DNA of 64,000 bases from Tunturiibacter empetritectus. Lineage in GTDB: Bacteria > Acidobacteriota > Terriglobia > Terriglobales > Acidobacteriaceae. Shown here one piece after another: positions 52,269 through 60,660 of the stretch. The notes beneath the pieces were generated by a model. It had not been told where the DNA came from, ran no database searches, and saw nothing but the letters and a program-made list of their open reading frames with translations. The first letter of the stretch is position 1, and every line of letters starts with the position of its first letter. A program made the position numbers and the translations under genes. The stretch is from NCBI RefSeq assembly GCF_014201375.1, contig NZ_JACHDZ010000006.1:248001-312000 (forward strand), given 5' to 3'.

Positions 52269-53861
52269 TTACTGCGGTGTTGCGGAGGGAGCGGGATCGG
52301 CGTCAGGGCTGCTCTGTTGAACACCGATTGCGTCGCCTGAGACGACTAGATTGACGCGGCGGTTCTGGGCTCGGCCCTGCGCGGTGGCGTTGTCGGCTAC
52401 AGGCTTGGCTTTGCCGTAACCGGTGGCGGTGATGTTGTCTGGCTGGACGCCCTGGGTTTCCAGGAAGTCGCGAACGGCGTCGGCTCGGTTCTCCGAGAGT
52501 TTCTGGTTGTATTGGTCGCCTCCGACGCTGTCGGTGTAACCCTCGACCTGAAGCTTCAATCCTGGGTAGGCCTGCAGAATTCCAGCCACCTTGGCCAGAC
52601 TGATCTGAGTGTTGGTCTTGAGGGTGTAGCGGCCGGTGTCAAAGAGCACGTCGGACATGTTGACGATGAGACCGCGGGCCGATTCACTGGTGGCAAGGAC
52701 GCTGTTCAATTGAGCGCGAAGCCTCTCGCGAACTGCGTTGGCGTCGGTTGCGCTCTTGTTGGCAGCGGCCGCACGCGCCTGTGCTTCGGCAGCGGCTGCT
52801 TCGGCACGGGCGCGGTCGGCATCCGCCTCAGCCTGGGCGGCACGGGCACGTTCGGCCTCGAGCTGGGACTGTTGAGCCTGAAGCTGCGACTGTTGGGCCT
52901 GAGCCTCGGCGTCGCGCTTGGCGTTGTCAGCGTTCAACTGGCGCTCGGCTGCCTGCTTGCGCAGAGTGACGAGGCGAGCGTCTTCAGCACGCTGTACGGC
53001 CTGACGCGCGAAGGTGATCTCCATCTTGCGATCGCCCTTTTTGTTCTGATCGATGTCGGTGGCGTTGCGAAGGTCCTGCATCGCCTCCGCCATGATGTCG
53101 GGAGCGTATTTGTCCGCCCCGGTGTTTTGGGCGATTCGAATAGCGTTATTGGCCTGATACAGCTCAAGCGGCGACCTCTCATCCCGAGTAATCGGGTTCA
53201 GGTTCGACTTGGAGCCCTCCGTCTGAGCGTACGCGCCGCGTGCCAGAAGCGAGTAGTGGGCATTCACTTTTTCGAGCACGCCGGTTGTTTTGTCATTGAG
53301 AATCACGTTTTGAAGCACGACGACGTCGCTTGGCTGCGTTACCGAGAAATAGGGCTCTGCGGTGACGATCATGCCGAAGGACTGCAGGGCGGTGGTCACC
53401 TCGATGTTGTTCTTGTTGTTGGCAGGAAGGACCTCGCCAAGGTTGTTGGGACGGCCGTCGGGGGTGATCGCCCAGAGGACATAGGTCAGGTACTCGGGGC
53501 CGAAGCCGTTAGCCGGAGTGAGTCCTTGGAACCGGGCTGAGATGTGAATTCCACCACGCTCGCTTGTTACCTTGGCCTCCCCTTTGGCCAACGGAAGAAG
53601 AGCCGTACCCTTGAAGCCTATATTGGTCGAACCGCTGCGATGGAGGTAGTTGACAGCGTCGAGGTCGCGCTGGACGACCTTCACCCGGTAGAGATAGATC
53701 CCGTTGTCCTGTTTCTTGATCTCATTCGTGTCCTGAGGGGGATTTGCCTGGGAGGTCGGGTTTGGTTCCTGCGCGCGGAGCTTCAAAGATCCGGCTGCGA
53801 AGTATCCAGAGATTCCAGCAGAAAGCATGAGGGCAGTAAAGACGTTCTTGGCGCGATTCAT
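52269..53861 (-). CDS. OmpA-family peptidoglycan-associated protein with long Ala/Gln-rich helix
   Basis: The 530-residue envelope protein has a signal peptide (to about residue 30), a beta-rich domain of about 150 residues, and a helical region of about 150 residues (225-380) rich in Ala, Gln and Arg that should form a long coiled coil. A C-terminal OmpA domain follows (SDVLFDTGRYTLK, LQVEGYTDSVGG, NRADAVRDFLETQGV, NRRVNLVV) for peptidoglycan binding. The coiled coil could span from outer membrane to wall. The tail of about 20 residues is acidic and proline-rich. Confidence 0.9.
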   Translation of the reverse strand: MNRAKNVFTALMLSAGISGYFAAGSLKLRAQEPNPTSQANPPQDTNEIKKQDNGIYLYRVKVVQRDLDAVNYLHRSGSTNIGFKGTALLPLAKGEAKVTSERGGIHISARFQGLTPANGFGPEYLTYVLWAITPDGRPNNLGEVLPANNKNNIEVTTALQSFGMIVTAEPYFSVTQPSDVVVLQNVILNDKTTGVLEKVNAHYSLLARGAYAQTEGSKSNLNPITRDERSPLELYQANNAIRIAQNTGADKYAPDIMAEAMQDLRNATDIDQNKKGDRKMEITFARQAVQRAEDARLVTLRKQAAERQLNADNAKRDAEAQAQQSQLQAQQSQLEAERARAAQAEADADRARAEAAAAEAQARAAAANKSATDANAVRERLRAQLNSVLATSESARGLIVNMSDVLFDTGRYTLKTNTQISLAKVAGILQAYPGLKLQVEGYTDSVGGDQYNQKLSENRADAVRDFLETQGVQPDNITATGYGKAKPVADNATAQGRAQNRRVNLVVSGDAIGVQQSSPDADPAPSATPQ

Positions 53862-54067
53862 TCACAATCTCCTTGCCGAACACTAGCTAATGGCACAGGC
53901 ACAGAACTTTTCCTGCATCTGGCGGATTATCATGCGATGCGCAGGCCGGGGTAAAGGGTGTCCGGAGGGGCGCGTTACCGGACACACTCCGTAAGAATAC
54001 ACAAATACAAAACGCAGAAAACAGGCAAGTTGCAGAGACGGAACAGCGCGGACCCTCCGGACGAACG

Positions 54068-54091
54068 ACGGCCCCCGCTGAGGAGGGCCGT
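54068..54091 (-). terminator. Hairpin after GvpL/GvpF gene
   Basis: ACGGCCC and GGGCCGT form a 7-bp stem 16 nt after the leftward stop at 54107. No T-run is present, so it is a weak candidate. Confidence 0.35.
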
Positions 54092-54106
54092 TGGTGTCGT
54101 CTGGCG

Positions 54107-54844
54107 CTATGCGCTGTGCTGATGTTGTGGGGTGGTCTTATGTACGAAGTGATACGGAGGCCAGGGGCCGGAGAGTTGCATGCGGCAGTCTTTGAGTTCG
54201 AGCGTGGCTGAGGTGTACTTGTTCTGGTAACGCTCCACGGTCTTGTTGTCGATCAGGTGGGCGATGTCGAGAAGCATCTTGCCGGTGTCCATGCGCTTGC
54301 AGGTGATCTCTTCGGCCAGCGGCAGGAACATGCGATGCATCTGGATGGAGAGGGCGCGGGCCTTCGATTGACGCTCGCGTTGACGGCTGGCACTCTCGCG
54401 CAGGCTGGTCAGGTATTGCTGGCCGACTGTCATGTCGCGAGCTGAGTTACCGGGGCAGATGTCGTCAACCAGGACCTTGAGATGCATCTCGGCCTTGCCG
54501 CGGAGGCGCTCAACGTTAGCCTGGAAGTGTCGCTGATTGGAGCGGACGGAGCGGCGCAGGGCGTCGTCATCCTGGAAGGTGGTGCCAAAGCGAAAGGGCA
54601 GAACGGTGGAGAGCTTAAAGCAGTCTGCGACGACACGTGCGTGGTCTTTGGCGGCCTGCTGGTCGAGCCGGGCAGTGTCTTCGGGGCTGTGCTCGGAGAC
54701 GATGACCGCAAGATCACTGGCAGGAAAGAGAAACGTCTGGTTACCGAAGAGTCCCGAGACATTCGTCAGGGGCATCGGGCGGCGGTGGCGACAAAGCTCC
54801 GGAAATGCTTGTCTCTCTGCGACGCAATACGCGTACCATGCCAT
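54107..54844 (-). CDS. GvpL/GvpF-family gas vesicle-type protein, solitary
   Basis: The 245-residue protein matches the GvpL/GvpF layout: a start MAWYAYCVAE, an acidic N-terminal domain, the central VLPFRFGTTFQDDDAL characteristic of the family, and a helical C-terminal half with Arg/Gln-rich SASRQRERQSK. In gas-vesicle clusters these proteins are minor structural or assembly factors. Here no gvpA, gvpN, gvpJ or other gvp gene is in the window, so a vesicle role is doubtful. AAGGAT lies a little upstream of the ATG. Confidence 0.85.
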   Translation of the reverse strand: MAWYAYCVAERQAFPELCRHRRPMPLTNVSGLFGNQTFLFPASDLAVIVSEHSPEDTARLDQQAAKDHARVVADCFKLSTVLPFRFGTTFQDDDALRRSVRSNQRHFQANVERLRGKAEMHLKVLVDDICPGNSARDMTVGQQYLTSLRESASRQRERQSKARALSIQMHRMFLPLAEEITCKRMDTGKMLLDIAHLIDNKTVERYQNKYTSATLELKDCRMQLSGPWPPYHFVHKTTPQHQHSA

Positions 54845-55424
54845 AGCTTTTTATCCTTCCGAGCGCGCTGAGGGGTCTAACTGCCCCATCAGGAAGTTGT
54901 TATGTAACTCAAACCGATACGTAAATTTTGAAGGAAGTCTTCATTTCATTAGGTTTTTGGTCCTGAGAAGCAGGCCTATTTGCCGCAAACTCCGCCGAAC
55001 CGAAACGGATAGTATGCCTATTGAAGTACGGTTGGCAATACTTTCTTCGCCGAAAAGATGCACTATTTTCTGGGCACGCACTTTCGCGATCTGGAGGCTC
55101 GGCAAGAGGTCGGACCGGCGACACTGCCCTCGGAAGGTCGCCCCCTGGCTGAGACCAAAGATACGGATCTACTCATCAGAGACGGATCTCTGCTTCAGAT
55201 CTACTCTTCTCTACTCTCCGGTTGAAGTCTCTTTCGATTTGATAGGCGTAGGCGCACGGGTCCGCCAGGAGGGAGGATCTGAAGCAGCCATCGGCCTGGG
55301 AGCAGAGTCTTCCGGGCTGGAGATACCGACCAGACGCAATACTTTTCCAATGACACGAACAACGGGTCGCATATTTACCTCGAAACCGCGCCGACTTCTG
55401 TCCAGGCTACGCTATTTTTAACGG
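54845..55424. other. 580-nt intergenic region, no gene recognised
   Basis: Long open frames here show no start signal, hydrophobic pattern or known motif. Repeated words such as GATCTACTC and TCTACTCTTCTCTACTC occur between 55160 and 55215. A TATTTT hexamer ends 6 nt before the DUF481 start at the right edge and is listed separately. The size is unusual for this window, so an unrecognised small RNA or decayed gene is possible. Confidence 0.4.
55413..55418 (+). promoter_or_regulatory. Possible -10 element of the DUF481 gene (leaderless)
   Basis: TATTTT ends exactly 6 nt before the ATG at 55425, the same geometry as at asd, uppP and the YpdA-like gene. No ribosome site. Confidence 0.4.
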
Positions 55425-56621
55425 ATGAGCTCACACTACCAAACGAATCCCGGCAGCAGGCGCGGTAAGTGGTACAGCCTGTTCGCCTTGAGTCTGATCA
55501 CAGGCGTCGCCTTTCAGCAGACAGCAACAGTATGCGCCCAGAGCGCCCCGGCAAAACCGGCACCCGACATCATCGTGTTTACCAATGGCGATCAGTTGAC
55601 TGGAACTCTGGAGCGGGCGACGGGCGATTCTTTTGTCTTCAAGAGCGATATCGTCGGCGAGATTACAGTCACTGCGGACAAGATCAAAGAGTTGCACACC
55701 GGGGGTAAGTTCGTCGCGCTCAAGAACGGCGAAAAAGTGACGCGTACTTCGAAGACGCCAGGGACGATCACCTATCGGGACAATGCCGTGACGCTGGCGG
55801 ATACCTCTTCCTCGAGCGTGATTGACACGGTGCCTGTGAAGGATCTCTCTGTTTTGATCGACGGCGCGACCTATACCAAAGAGGTGACGGGGAATCCGGG
55901 CATCTTCCAGGACTGGACCGGGGGGCTATCGGGCGGCGTGACGCTGGTCGAATCCACGCAGACAGGACAGACATTCAGCGCGGCGGTCAATCTGATACGG
56001 CTGGTTCCTTCGGTGATGTTTCTGCCAGCGAGAACGCGTGATTCGATCAACGTGCTGGAGACCTATGGCAAGTTGACGCAGCCTGTGATTCCGCAGACGA
56101 CTCCTCCGACGCCGGATTCGGTGGCGAAGACGAACATCTTCCATGCAGATGCAGAACACGATAAGTATCTTACTCCACGGCTTTATGCTCTGGTTGGATT
56201 GTCGTACGACCACAACTTTGCTCAAGGCCTGAACCTGCAACAGATCTACGGAGCTGGTCTTGGTTACACCGTGATTCAGACACCGGTTCAGGAGTTCGAT
56301 GTAAAGGCGGATGTGCACTATGAGAGACAAAACTTCGTGCCGCCCACCGCGAGCACGGACCTGATCGGATCAAGCTTCACCGAGCTGTACCACCGCACCC
56401 TGCCACGGAAGATACTCTTTACGGAGAGCGGAACGTTTATTCCGGCGTGGAACGATCCGAGCATCTACTCCGCGATCTTCGAAGCTGGATTGCAGTTACC
56501 TACCTATAGACGACTTAGCCTCAATCTGAATTTGCAGGATAACTACCTTAGCAATCCGGCGTTTGGTTATAAAGACAACAGCTTCCAATTCGTGACGGGC
56601 GTTACCTACTCGCTGAAGTAG
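55425..56621 (+). CDS. DUF481-family outer-membrane-type protein
   Basis: The 398-residue protein has a signal peptide ending near VCAQ, an SH3-like N-terminal region (DIIVFTNGDQLTGTLERATG) found in YdiY-type proteins, and a C-terminal beta-barrel-like DUF481 domain with alternating aromatic strands, ending in VTGVTYSLK. It probably sits in the outer membrane. Function is unknown for the family; some relatives are salt-induced. It ends before a strong bidirectional terminator. Confidence 0.82.
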   Translation: MSSHYQTNPGSRRGKWYSLFALSLITGVAFQQTATVCAQSAPAKPAPDIIVFTNGDQLTGTLERATGDSFVFKSDIVGEITVTADKIKELHTGGKFVALKNGEKVTRTSKTPGTITYRDNAVTLADTSSSSVIDTVPVKDLSVLIDGATYTKEVTGNPGIFQDWTGGLSGGVTLVESTQTGQTFSAAVNLIRLVPSVMFLPARTRDSINVLETYGKLTQPVIPQTTPPTPDSVAKTNIFHADAEHDKYLTPRLYALVGLSYDHNFAQGLNLQQIYGAGLGYTVIQTPVQEFDVKADVHYERQNFVPPTASTDLIGSSFTELYHRTLPRKILFTESGTFIPAWNDPSIYSAIFEAGLQLPTYRRLSLNLNLQDNYLSNPAFGYKDNSFQFVTGVTYSLK

Positions 56622-56636
56622 CCAGCGCTTCAAAGA

Positions 56637-56673
56637 GAACGGCCTCGACGTGAATGTTGCGTCGAGGCCGTTC
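56637..56673. terminator. Bidirectional terminator between DUF481 and cytochrome c genes
   Basis: A perfect 14-bp stem (56637-56650 with 56660-56673) with a 9-nt loop. It is followed by CCTTTT on the plus strand and by TCTTTG on the minus strand; both genes stop within 30 nt. Confidence 0.85.
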
Positions 56674-56699
56674 CCTTTTGCTCTTCGAGCACCGAAGGC

Positions 56700-57257
56700 T
56701 TACGGTGTTGGGGAGTCGAGAATCTGGGTGACGGGACCGGGTAGCTCCTTGTCGGCGTTCTTCAGAAGCAGGCTGACCTGCCACATCTGGGTATCGGAGA
56801 GGACATGCTTGTAGGAGGGCATGCCAGAGAGGCGGATGCCGTTGGCGACCTTCCAGTAGGTCTCGCCTGGTTCATCGTCGCTGACGCCGACTACATCGCT
56901 ATTTGAGTGTTTTTTCCAGAGCTGTGGAGCCGAGGGAAACATTGCTTTGGCAAAGGGCACATCGCGGCCGGGAGTGCCGTGGCAGCTTGCGCACTGAGCA
57001 CGGTAGATGTGCGCTCCGGACTCGAAGACATCCTCGCTGGTGCCGAAGGGAGCGGCTTTGGACTCGCGCTCGATGCGGGCATCGAGAGGAACCCTGACGA
57101 TCTGTTTTTCGAACGGCAGGGGCGCGTCAGCCACCGCGACTGGCAGCGGTCCGAACTTGAGATAAACGAAGAGTCCCAGGGCTGCGGCGACAATGCCGAT
57201 TAGAAAACCGAGAAAGACTTTGCCAAAACCGCCACTGCCGCTGCTTTTTTTCGCCAT
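56700..57257 (-). CDS. Membrane-anchored class I cytochrome c
   Basis: The 185-residue protein has one N-terminal transmembrane helix (about residues 12-32) acting as anchor, then a periplasmic cytochrome domain with the heme-binding motif CASCH near residue 90 and a probable axial Met in LSGMPSY. The C-terminus is FLLKN-type helix followed by PGP. It is a single-heme electron carrier; its partner is not encoded nearby. The ATG at 57257 follows AAAGGAG by about 10 nt. Confidence 0.9.
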   Translation of the reverse strand: MAKKSSGSGGFGKVFLGFLIGIVAAALGLFVYLKFGPLPVAVADAPLPFEKQIVRVPLDARIERESKAAPFGTSEDVFESGAHIYRAQCASCHGTPGRDVPFAKAMFPSAPQLWKKHSNSDVVGVSDDEPGETYWKVANGIRLSGMPSYKHVLSDTQMWQVSLLLKNADKELPGPVTQILDSPTP

Positions 57258-57397
57258 CTTGAGCAAACTCCTTTGGGGTGAAGGCCGCTTTGAGGGGCGG
57301 CGGATGTTCTAATAAGGGATGGCCGCAGTTGGGGTTCCAGCCAGCGGGCCTCGAGTTCCACAATAGCAAAGCCAAGCTTGTGCAGGAGTAATCGTTG

Positions 57398-58132
57398 ATG
57401 TTCGGTTTTCGTTCGAGTGTAAAGAAGGTAGCAGGATTGTTGCTGGTGGGGCTGATGGCCAGCGGAGCAGTTGCAGTACAGGCGCAAGTGACGCACAGGA
57501 CGCGGCGAGAGTCGAGCGCAAACCGCAAGGCCCGCATTGCGAGGACGACGGCAGAGACCTACGGCCACCGGTATGAAGTTGCGGGTGGTGGCGGGTACAT
57601 GCGGTTCAAAGCCGGATCTTCGCTGCAAAAGAACAATGAAGTGACGTTCTGGGCGTCGGGAACGTACTTCCTGAATCCGAAGCTGGGAATCATCGGCGAA
57701 GTTCGCGGGGCGTATGGGAATGCGAAGATCGGAAACAACCTTGGCTCGCCCGTCACCCTCCCCTTCAATCCGCAGATCTCCGAGTATCCGTTCCTGGGCG
57801 GCGTGGCGTACCGGGTATATGCGAAGGAGAAGGTTGCGGTGACGGTGACTGGCGAGGGCGGAGCTGTGCTGGGCAAGTTCGACGGGGGAGCCAAGGGCTT
57901 CCAATCGAAGGATATCGGGGTGTGGCAGGATGCGACCAAGCCGGCCTTTGCTCTTGGCGCCAACTTCGACTACAACTTCTATCCGAACATCGCGTTCAGG
58001 GTTTCGCCAACTTACGTGGGTACGTTCTTCCGGCTGGATCCGTTGGATCTGACCCACGGACCGCAGAGCACGATCCAGAACAACTTCGGGGTCAATGTCG
58101 GTCTGGTGTATCGGTTTGGAAAGATCAAGTAA
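57398..58132 (+). CDS. Outer-membrane beta-barrel protein
   Basis: The 244-residue protein has a signal peptide (ending near VQAQ), a short basic segment, and a barrel of roughly eight strands with alternating hydrophobic residues, closing with NVGLVYRFGKIK. The style is OmpA-like/OmpW-like porin or a structural barrel. The ATG at 57398 has GGAG 9 nt upstream. No specific function can be assigned. A strong terminator follows. Confidence 0.75.
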   Translation: MFGFRSSVKKVAGLLLVGLMASGAVAVQAQVTHRTRRESSANRKARIARTTAETYGHRYEVAGGGGYMRFKAGSSLQKNNEVTFWASGTYFLNPKLGIIGEVRGAYGNAKIGNNLGSPVTLPFNPQISEYPFLGGVAYRVYAKEKVAVTVTGEGGAVLGKFDGGAKGFQSKDIGVWQDATKPAFALGANFDYNFYPNIAFRVSPTYVGTFFRLDPLDLTHGPQSTIQNNFGVNVGLVYRFGKIK

Positions 58133-58148
58133 GCGTTGGCCAATTCTG

Positions 58149-58191
58149 AACGGGTGCGGCGAGAGACTTCGCTGCACCCGTTTTGTTTTTT
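58149..58191 (+). terminator. Intrinsic terminator of the barrel gene
   Basis: AACGGGTGC pairs perfectly with GCACCCGTT (9 bp), the 16-nt inner part can pair further, and the stem is followed by TTGTTTTTT. It isolates the barrel gene from fumarase. Confidence 0.9.
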
Positions 58192-58253
58192 GGCGCTGAT
58201 TCCGGGTGCGGGTGGAGCAAGCCCTCATTCGGCCAGAGGTGCCGCAGCGCAAG

Positions 58254-58259
58254 TAAAAT
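58254..58259 (+). promoter_or_regulatory. Possible -10 element of fumarase
   Basis: TAAAAT lies 36 nt before the fumarase ATG. This leader has room for the AGGAGG ribosome site, unlike the hexamers at 6 nt elsewhere. No clear -35. Confidence 0.35.
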
Positions 58260-58295
58260 GCGTTAGTGGAATGATCCGTAGGAGGGCAGTTCGTA

Positions 58296-59819
58296 ATGGC
58301 GACGATCAGGCAGGACGACTTTATCCGGAGTGTGGCGGACGCGCTGCAGTACATCAGCTTCTACCATCCGGTGGACTACATTACGAACCTGGCACGGGCC
58401 TACGAGATGGAGCAGAGCCACGCCGCGAAGGATGCGATGGCGCAGATTCTTATCAACTCGCGGATGTGCGCGGAGGGACATCGGCCGATCTGCCAGGACA
58501 CGGGAATTGTGACGGCGTTCGTGAAGGTCGGGATGGAGGTTCGGTGGGAGCCCGGCATCGGCGGCATGATGACGATGCAGGAGATGGTCGATGAAGGCGT
58601 GCGCGAGGCGTGGCGGAACGCCGATAACGTGCTGCGGCCGAGCATCCTCGAAGACCCGGCGTTTACGCGGAGAAACACAGGTGACAACACGCCGTCGATG
58701 GTGGTGGTCGAGTTGGTGGAAGGCGGCGAGGTGGACGTTACGGTGGCGTCGAAGGGCGGAGGCTCGGAGGCGAAGAGCAAGTTTGCGATGTTGAATCCGT
58801 CGGACTCGGTGGTGGACTGGGTCTTGGCGACGGTGCCGACGATGGGCGCGGGATGGTGTCCTCCGGGGATGCTGGGAATCGGGATCGGTGGGACCGCGGA
58901 GAAGGCGATGGTGATGGCGAAGGAGTCGCTGATGGACCCGATCGACATGCAGGAGCTAATCGCGCGTGGGGCGAAGACGAAGATTGAAGAGCTGCGGATC
59001 GAGTTGTATCACAAGATCAACCGGCTGGGCATCGGAGCGCAGGGGCTGGGCGGGCTGACGACTGTGCTTGACGTGAAGATTATGGACTTTCCGACGCATG
59101 CGGCCAATTTGCCAGTCGCGATGATTCCGAACTGCGCAGCGACCCGGCATCTGCACTTCCATCTGGATGGCAGCGGGCCGGTGATGGTGGATCCGCCTAA
59201 GCTGGATGCGTGGCCGAAGCTGGAGTACGACGTACACACGGCGCGGCGGGTTGACCTGAATACGGTGACGCACGAGGACGTTAAGACGTGGAAGCCGGGC
59301 GAAGTGATTCTGCTCTCGGGCAAATTGCTGACCGGGCGCGACGCGGCTCACAAGCGAATGACCGACATGCTGACGCGAGGCGAGAAGCTTCCAGTCGACT
59401 TCAAAAACCGGTTTATCTACTACGTTGGGCCGGTGGAAGCGGTGCGCGACGAGGCCGTGGGGCCTGCGGGACCGACGACCGCAACGCGCATGGACAAGTT
59501 CACGCGACAGATGCTGGCTGAGACCGGCCTGCTGGGAATGATCGGCAAGGCGGAGCGCGGACCTGCCGGGATCGATGCCATTCGCGAGTTCGAGGCGGTC
59601 TATCTGATCGCGATTGGCGGCGCCGCGTATCTGGTCTCGAAGGCGATCAAGAGCTCGAAGGTCCTGGCGTTCGCGGACCTTGGGATGGAGGCGATCTACG
59701 AGTTCGAGATCCAGGATATGCCGGTGACCGTGGCGGTCGATACCAAAGGCACCAGCGTGCATACGACGGGGCCGGAGGAGTGGTCGCGCAGAATCGCCGG
59801 GATTCCGATCCTGCAATAG
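58296..59819 (+). CDS. fumA: Class I (iron-sulfur) fumarate hydratase
   Basis: This enzyme hydrates fumarate to malate in the TCA cycle using an oxygen-sensitive [4Fe-4S] cluster. The 507-residue protein joins the alpha and beta halves found separately as TtdA/TtdB-like subunits in some species. Cluster ligands are predicted as Cys66 (PICQDTG), Cys188 (GWCPPG) and Cys280 (PNCAATRH). The C-terminal half has GPAGPTTATRMD and DTKGTSVHTTGPEEW. AGGAGG precedes the ATG. A decayed copy of its 3' end lies at 60586-60660, beyond the FkbM gene. Confidence 0.95.
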   Translation: MATIRQDDFIRSVADALQYISFYHPVDYITNLARAYEMEQSHAAKDAMAQILINSRMCAEGHRPICQDTGIVTAFVKVGMEVRWEPGIGGMMTMQEMVDEGVREAWRNADNVLRPSILEDPAFTRRNTGDNTPSMVVVELVEGGEVDVTVASKGGGSEAKSKFAMLNPSDSVVDWVLATVPTMGAGWCPPGMLGIGIGGTAEKAMVMAKESLMDPIDMQELIARGAKTKIEELRIELYHKINRLGIGAQGLGGLTTVLDVKIMDFPTHAANLPVAMIPNCAATRHLHFHLDGSGPVMVDPPKLDAWPKLEYDVHTARRVDLNTVTHEDVKTWKPGEVILLSGKLLTGRDAAHKRMTDMLTRGEKLPVDFKNRFIYYVGPVEAVRDEAVGPAGPTTATRMDKFTRQMLAETGLLGMIGKAERGPAGIDAIREFEAVYLIAIGGAAYLVSKAIKSSKVLAFADLGMEAIYEFEIQDMPVTVAVDTKGTSVHTTGPEEWSRRIAGIPILQ

Positions 59820-59858
59820 ATTTTTGTCATGCGCGCACTCGATATTGAGAAGGCGCAG

Positions 59859-60557
59859 CTATGCTGGTTGCTGAGAGTGGCTGCGCTGCAGTTCGGCATA
59901 ACGTGATTCATCGAGGAGAAAGGTGTAATCACCTCGCTTTTTATGGATGAGCCGATAGCCCGCACGATGGAGCCTTGCGATCGTCTTCAACGTCTGGCCA
60001 GGCCTGAGCCACGAGTGAAATTCGACGCATAACTGCCGAACCGGGATGCATTGATCGAGGAGCTGATTGACGATATCGAACTCAAAACCTTCGATATCCA
60101 TCTTCAGCAGATCGATGTAAGAGTCGCCGTTTGTGCTCATGATCGTGCCAAGGTCATAGCAGTCAAACTGGATGGTTTCGACGCCATCCTGCACTACGGA
60201 ATACGATCCTTCCGCAGCGTCTTTTGGCAGGGAAAATTCAATGGACCCGCTGTGAACTGCGAGCCCAACGGGGAAGAACTTGATGTTCGTGATGTCAGAC
60301 TTCTCCACAGTGGCTATGCCGGTTGGAGAAGGATCAAAGACCAGGACAGGCTCAGCCGCCATCTTTGCCAACGCCACTTCGAAGCTCATGTCGAGACCGA
60401 CGCCTGCACAGTAAATGACCCTAAGTGGCTCGCTGACGTTTATGTACCAACCACCACTATCTATATCTCCTACCGGCCTGATGTCTGGGGAAGACGAGCA
60501 GAAGAACCCGTCCACAGTGGCGCGCGCTTTGTTTCGAAGCTCCAACACGAGTGCCAT
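59859..60557 (-). CDS. FkbM-family methyltransferase
   Basis: The 232-residue SAM-dependent methyltransferase has motif I YCAGVGLDMSFEVALA, an acidic motif II VFDPSP, and LLKMDIEGFEFDIVNQLL. FkbM enzymes usually O-methylate sugars or polyketides, often in glycan clusters. The ATG at 60557 is used; a TTG at 60581 would add 8 residues. Codon use is visibly less GC-rich than fumarase. It is opposite to fumarase, between the real fumarase 3' end and a degraded duplicate of that end, which suggests acquisition by insertion. Confidence 0.85.
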   Translation of the reverse strand: MALVLELRNKARATVDGFFCSSSPDIRPVGDIDSGGWYINVSEPLRVIYCAGVGLDMSFEVALAKMAAEPVLVFDPSPTGIATVEKSDITNIKFFPVGLAVHSGSIEFSLPKDAAEGSYSVVQDGVETIQFDCYDLGTIMSTNGDSYIDLLKMDIEGFEFDIVNQLLDQCIPVRQLCVEFHSWLRPGQTLKTIARLHRAGYRLIHKKRGDYTFLLDESRYAELQRSHSQQPA

Positions 60558-60585
60558 TGCATTGATTTTAGATGCAGGCAATGAT

Positions 60586-60660
60586 CGAGGCGGTCAAAAT
60601 TACGGCACCAGCGTGCACGCGACGGGACCGGAGGAGTCATTCCGCAGTAGCTGCGCGCGG
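60586..60660 (+). pseudogene. Degraded duplicate of the fumarase 3' end
   Basis: About 75 nt resemble the fumarase end at 59731-59800. The reading GTSVHATGPEE corresponds to GTSVHTTGPEE in the intact gene, with flanking GGCGGTC and CGCAG words also kept; a one-base gap and several substitutions separate them. The copy is in the same orientation as fumarase and lies just beyond the start of the FkbM gene. It is best explained by an insertion that carried or duplicated a fumarase tail. Confidence 0.7.

Noticed and set aside
54537..55421. A 294-residue plus-strand frame
   Set aside because: First third is antisense to the GvpL/GvpF gene and the rest has no coding signature or start signal.
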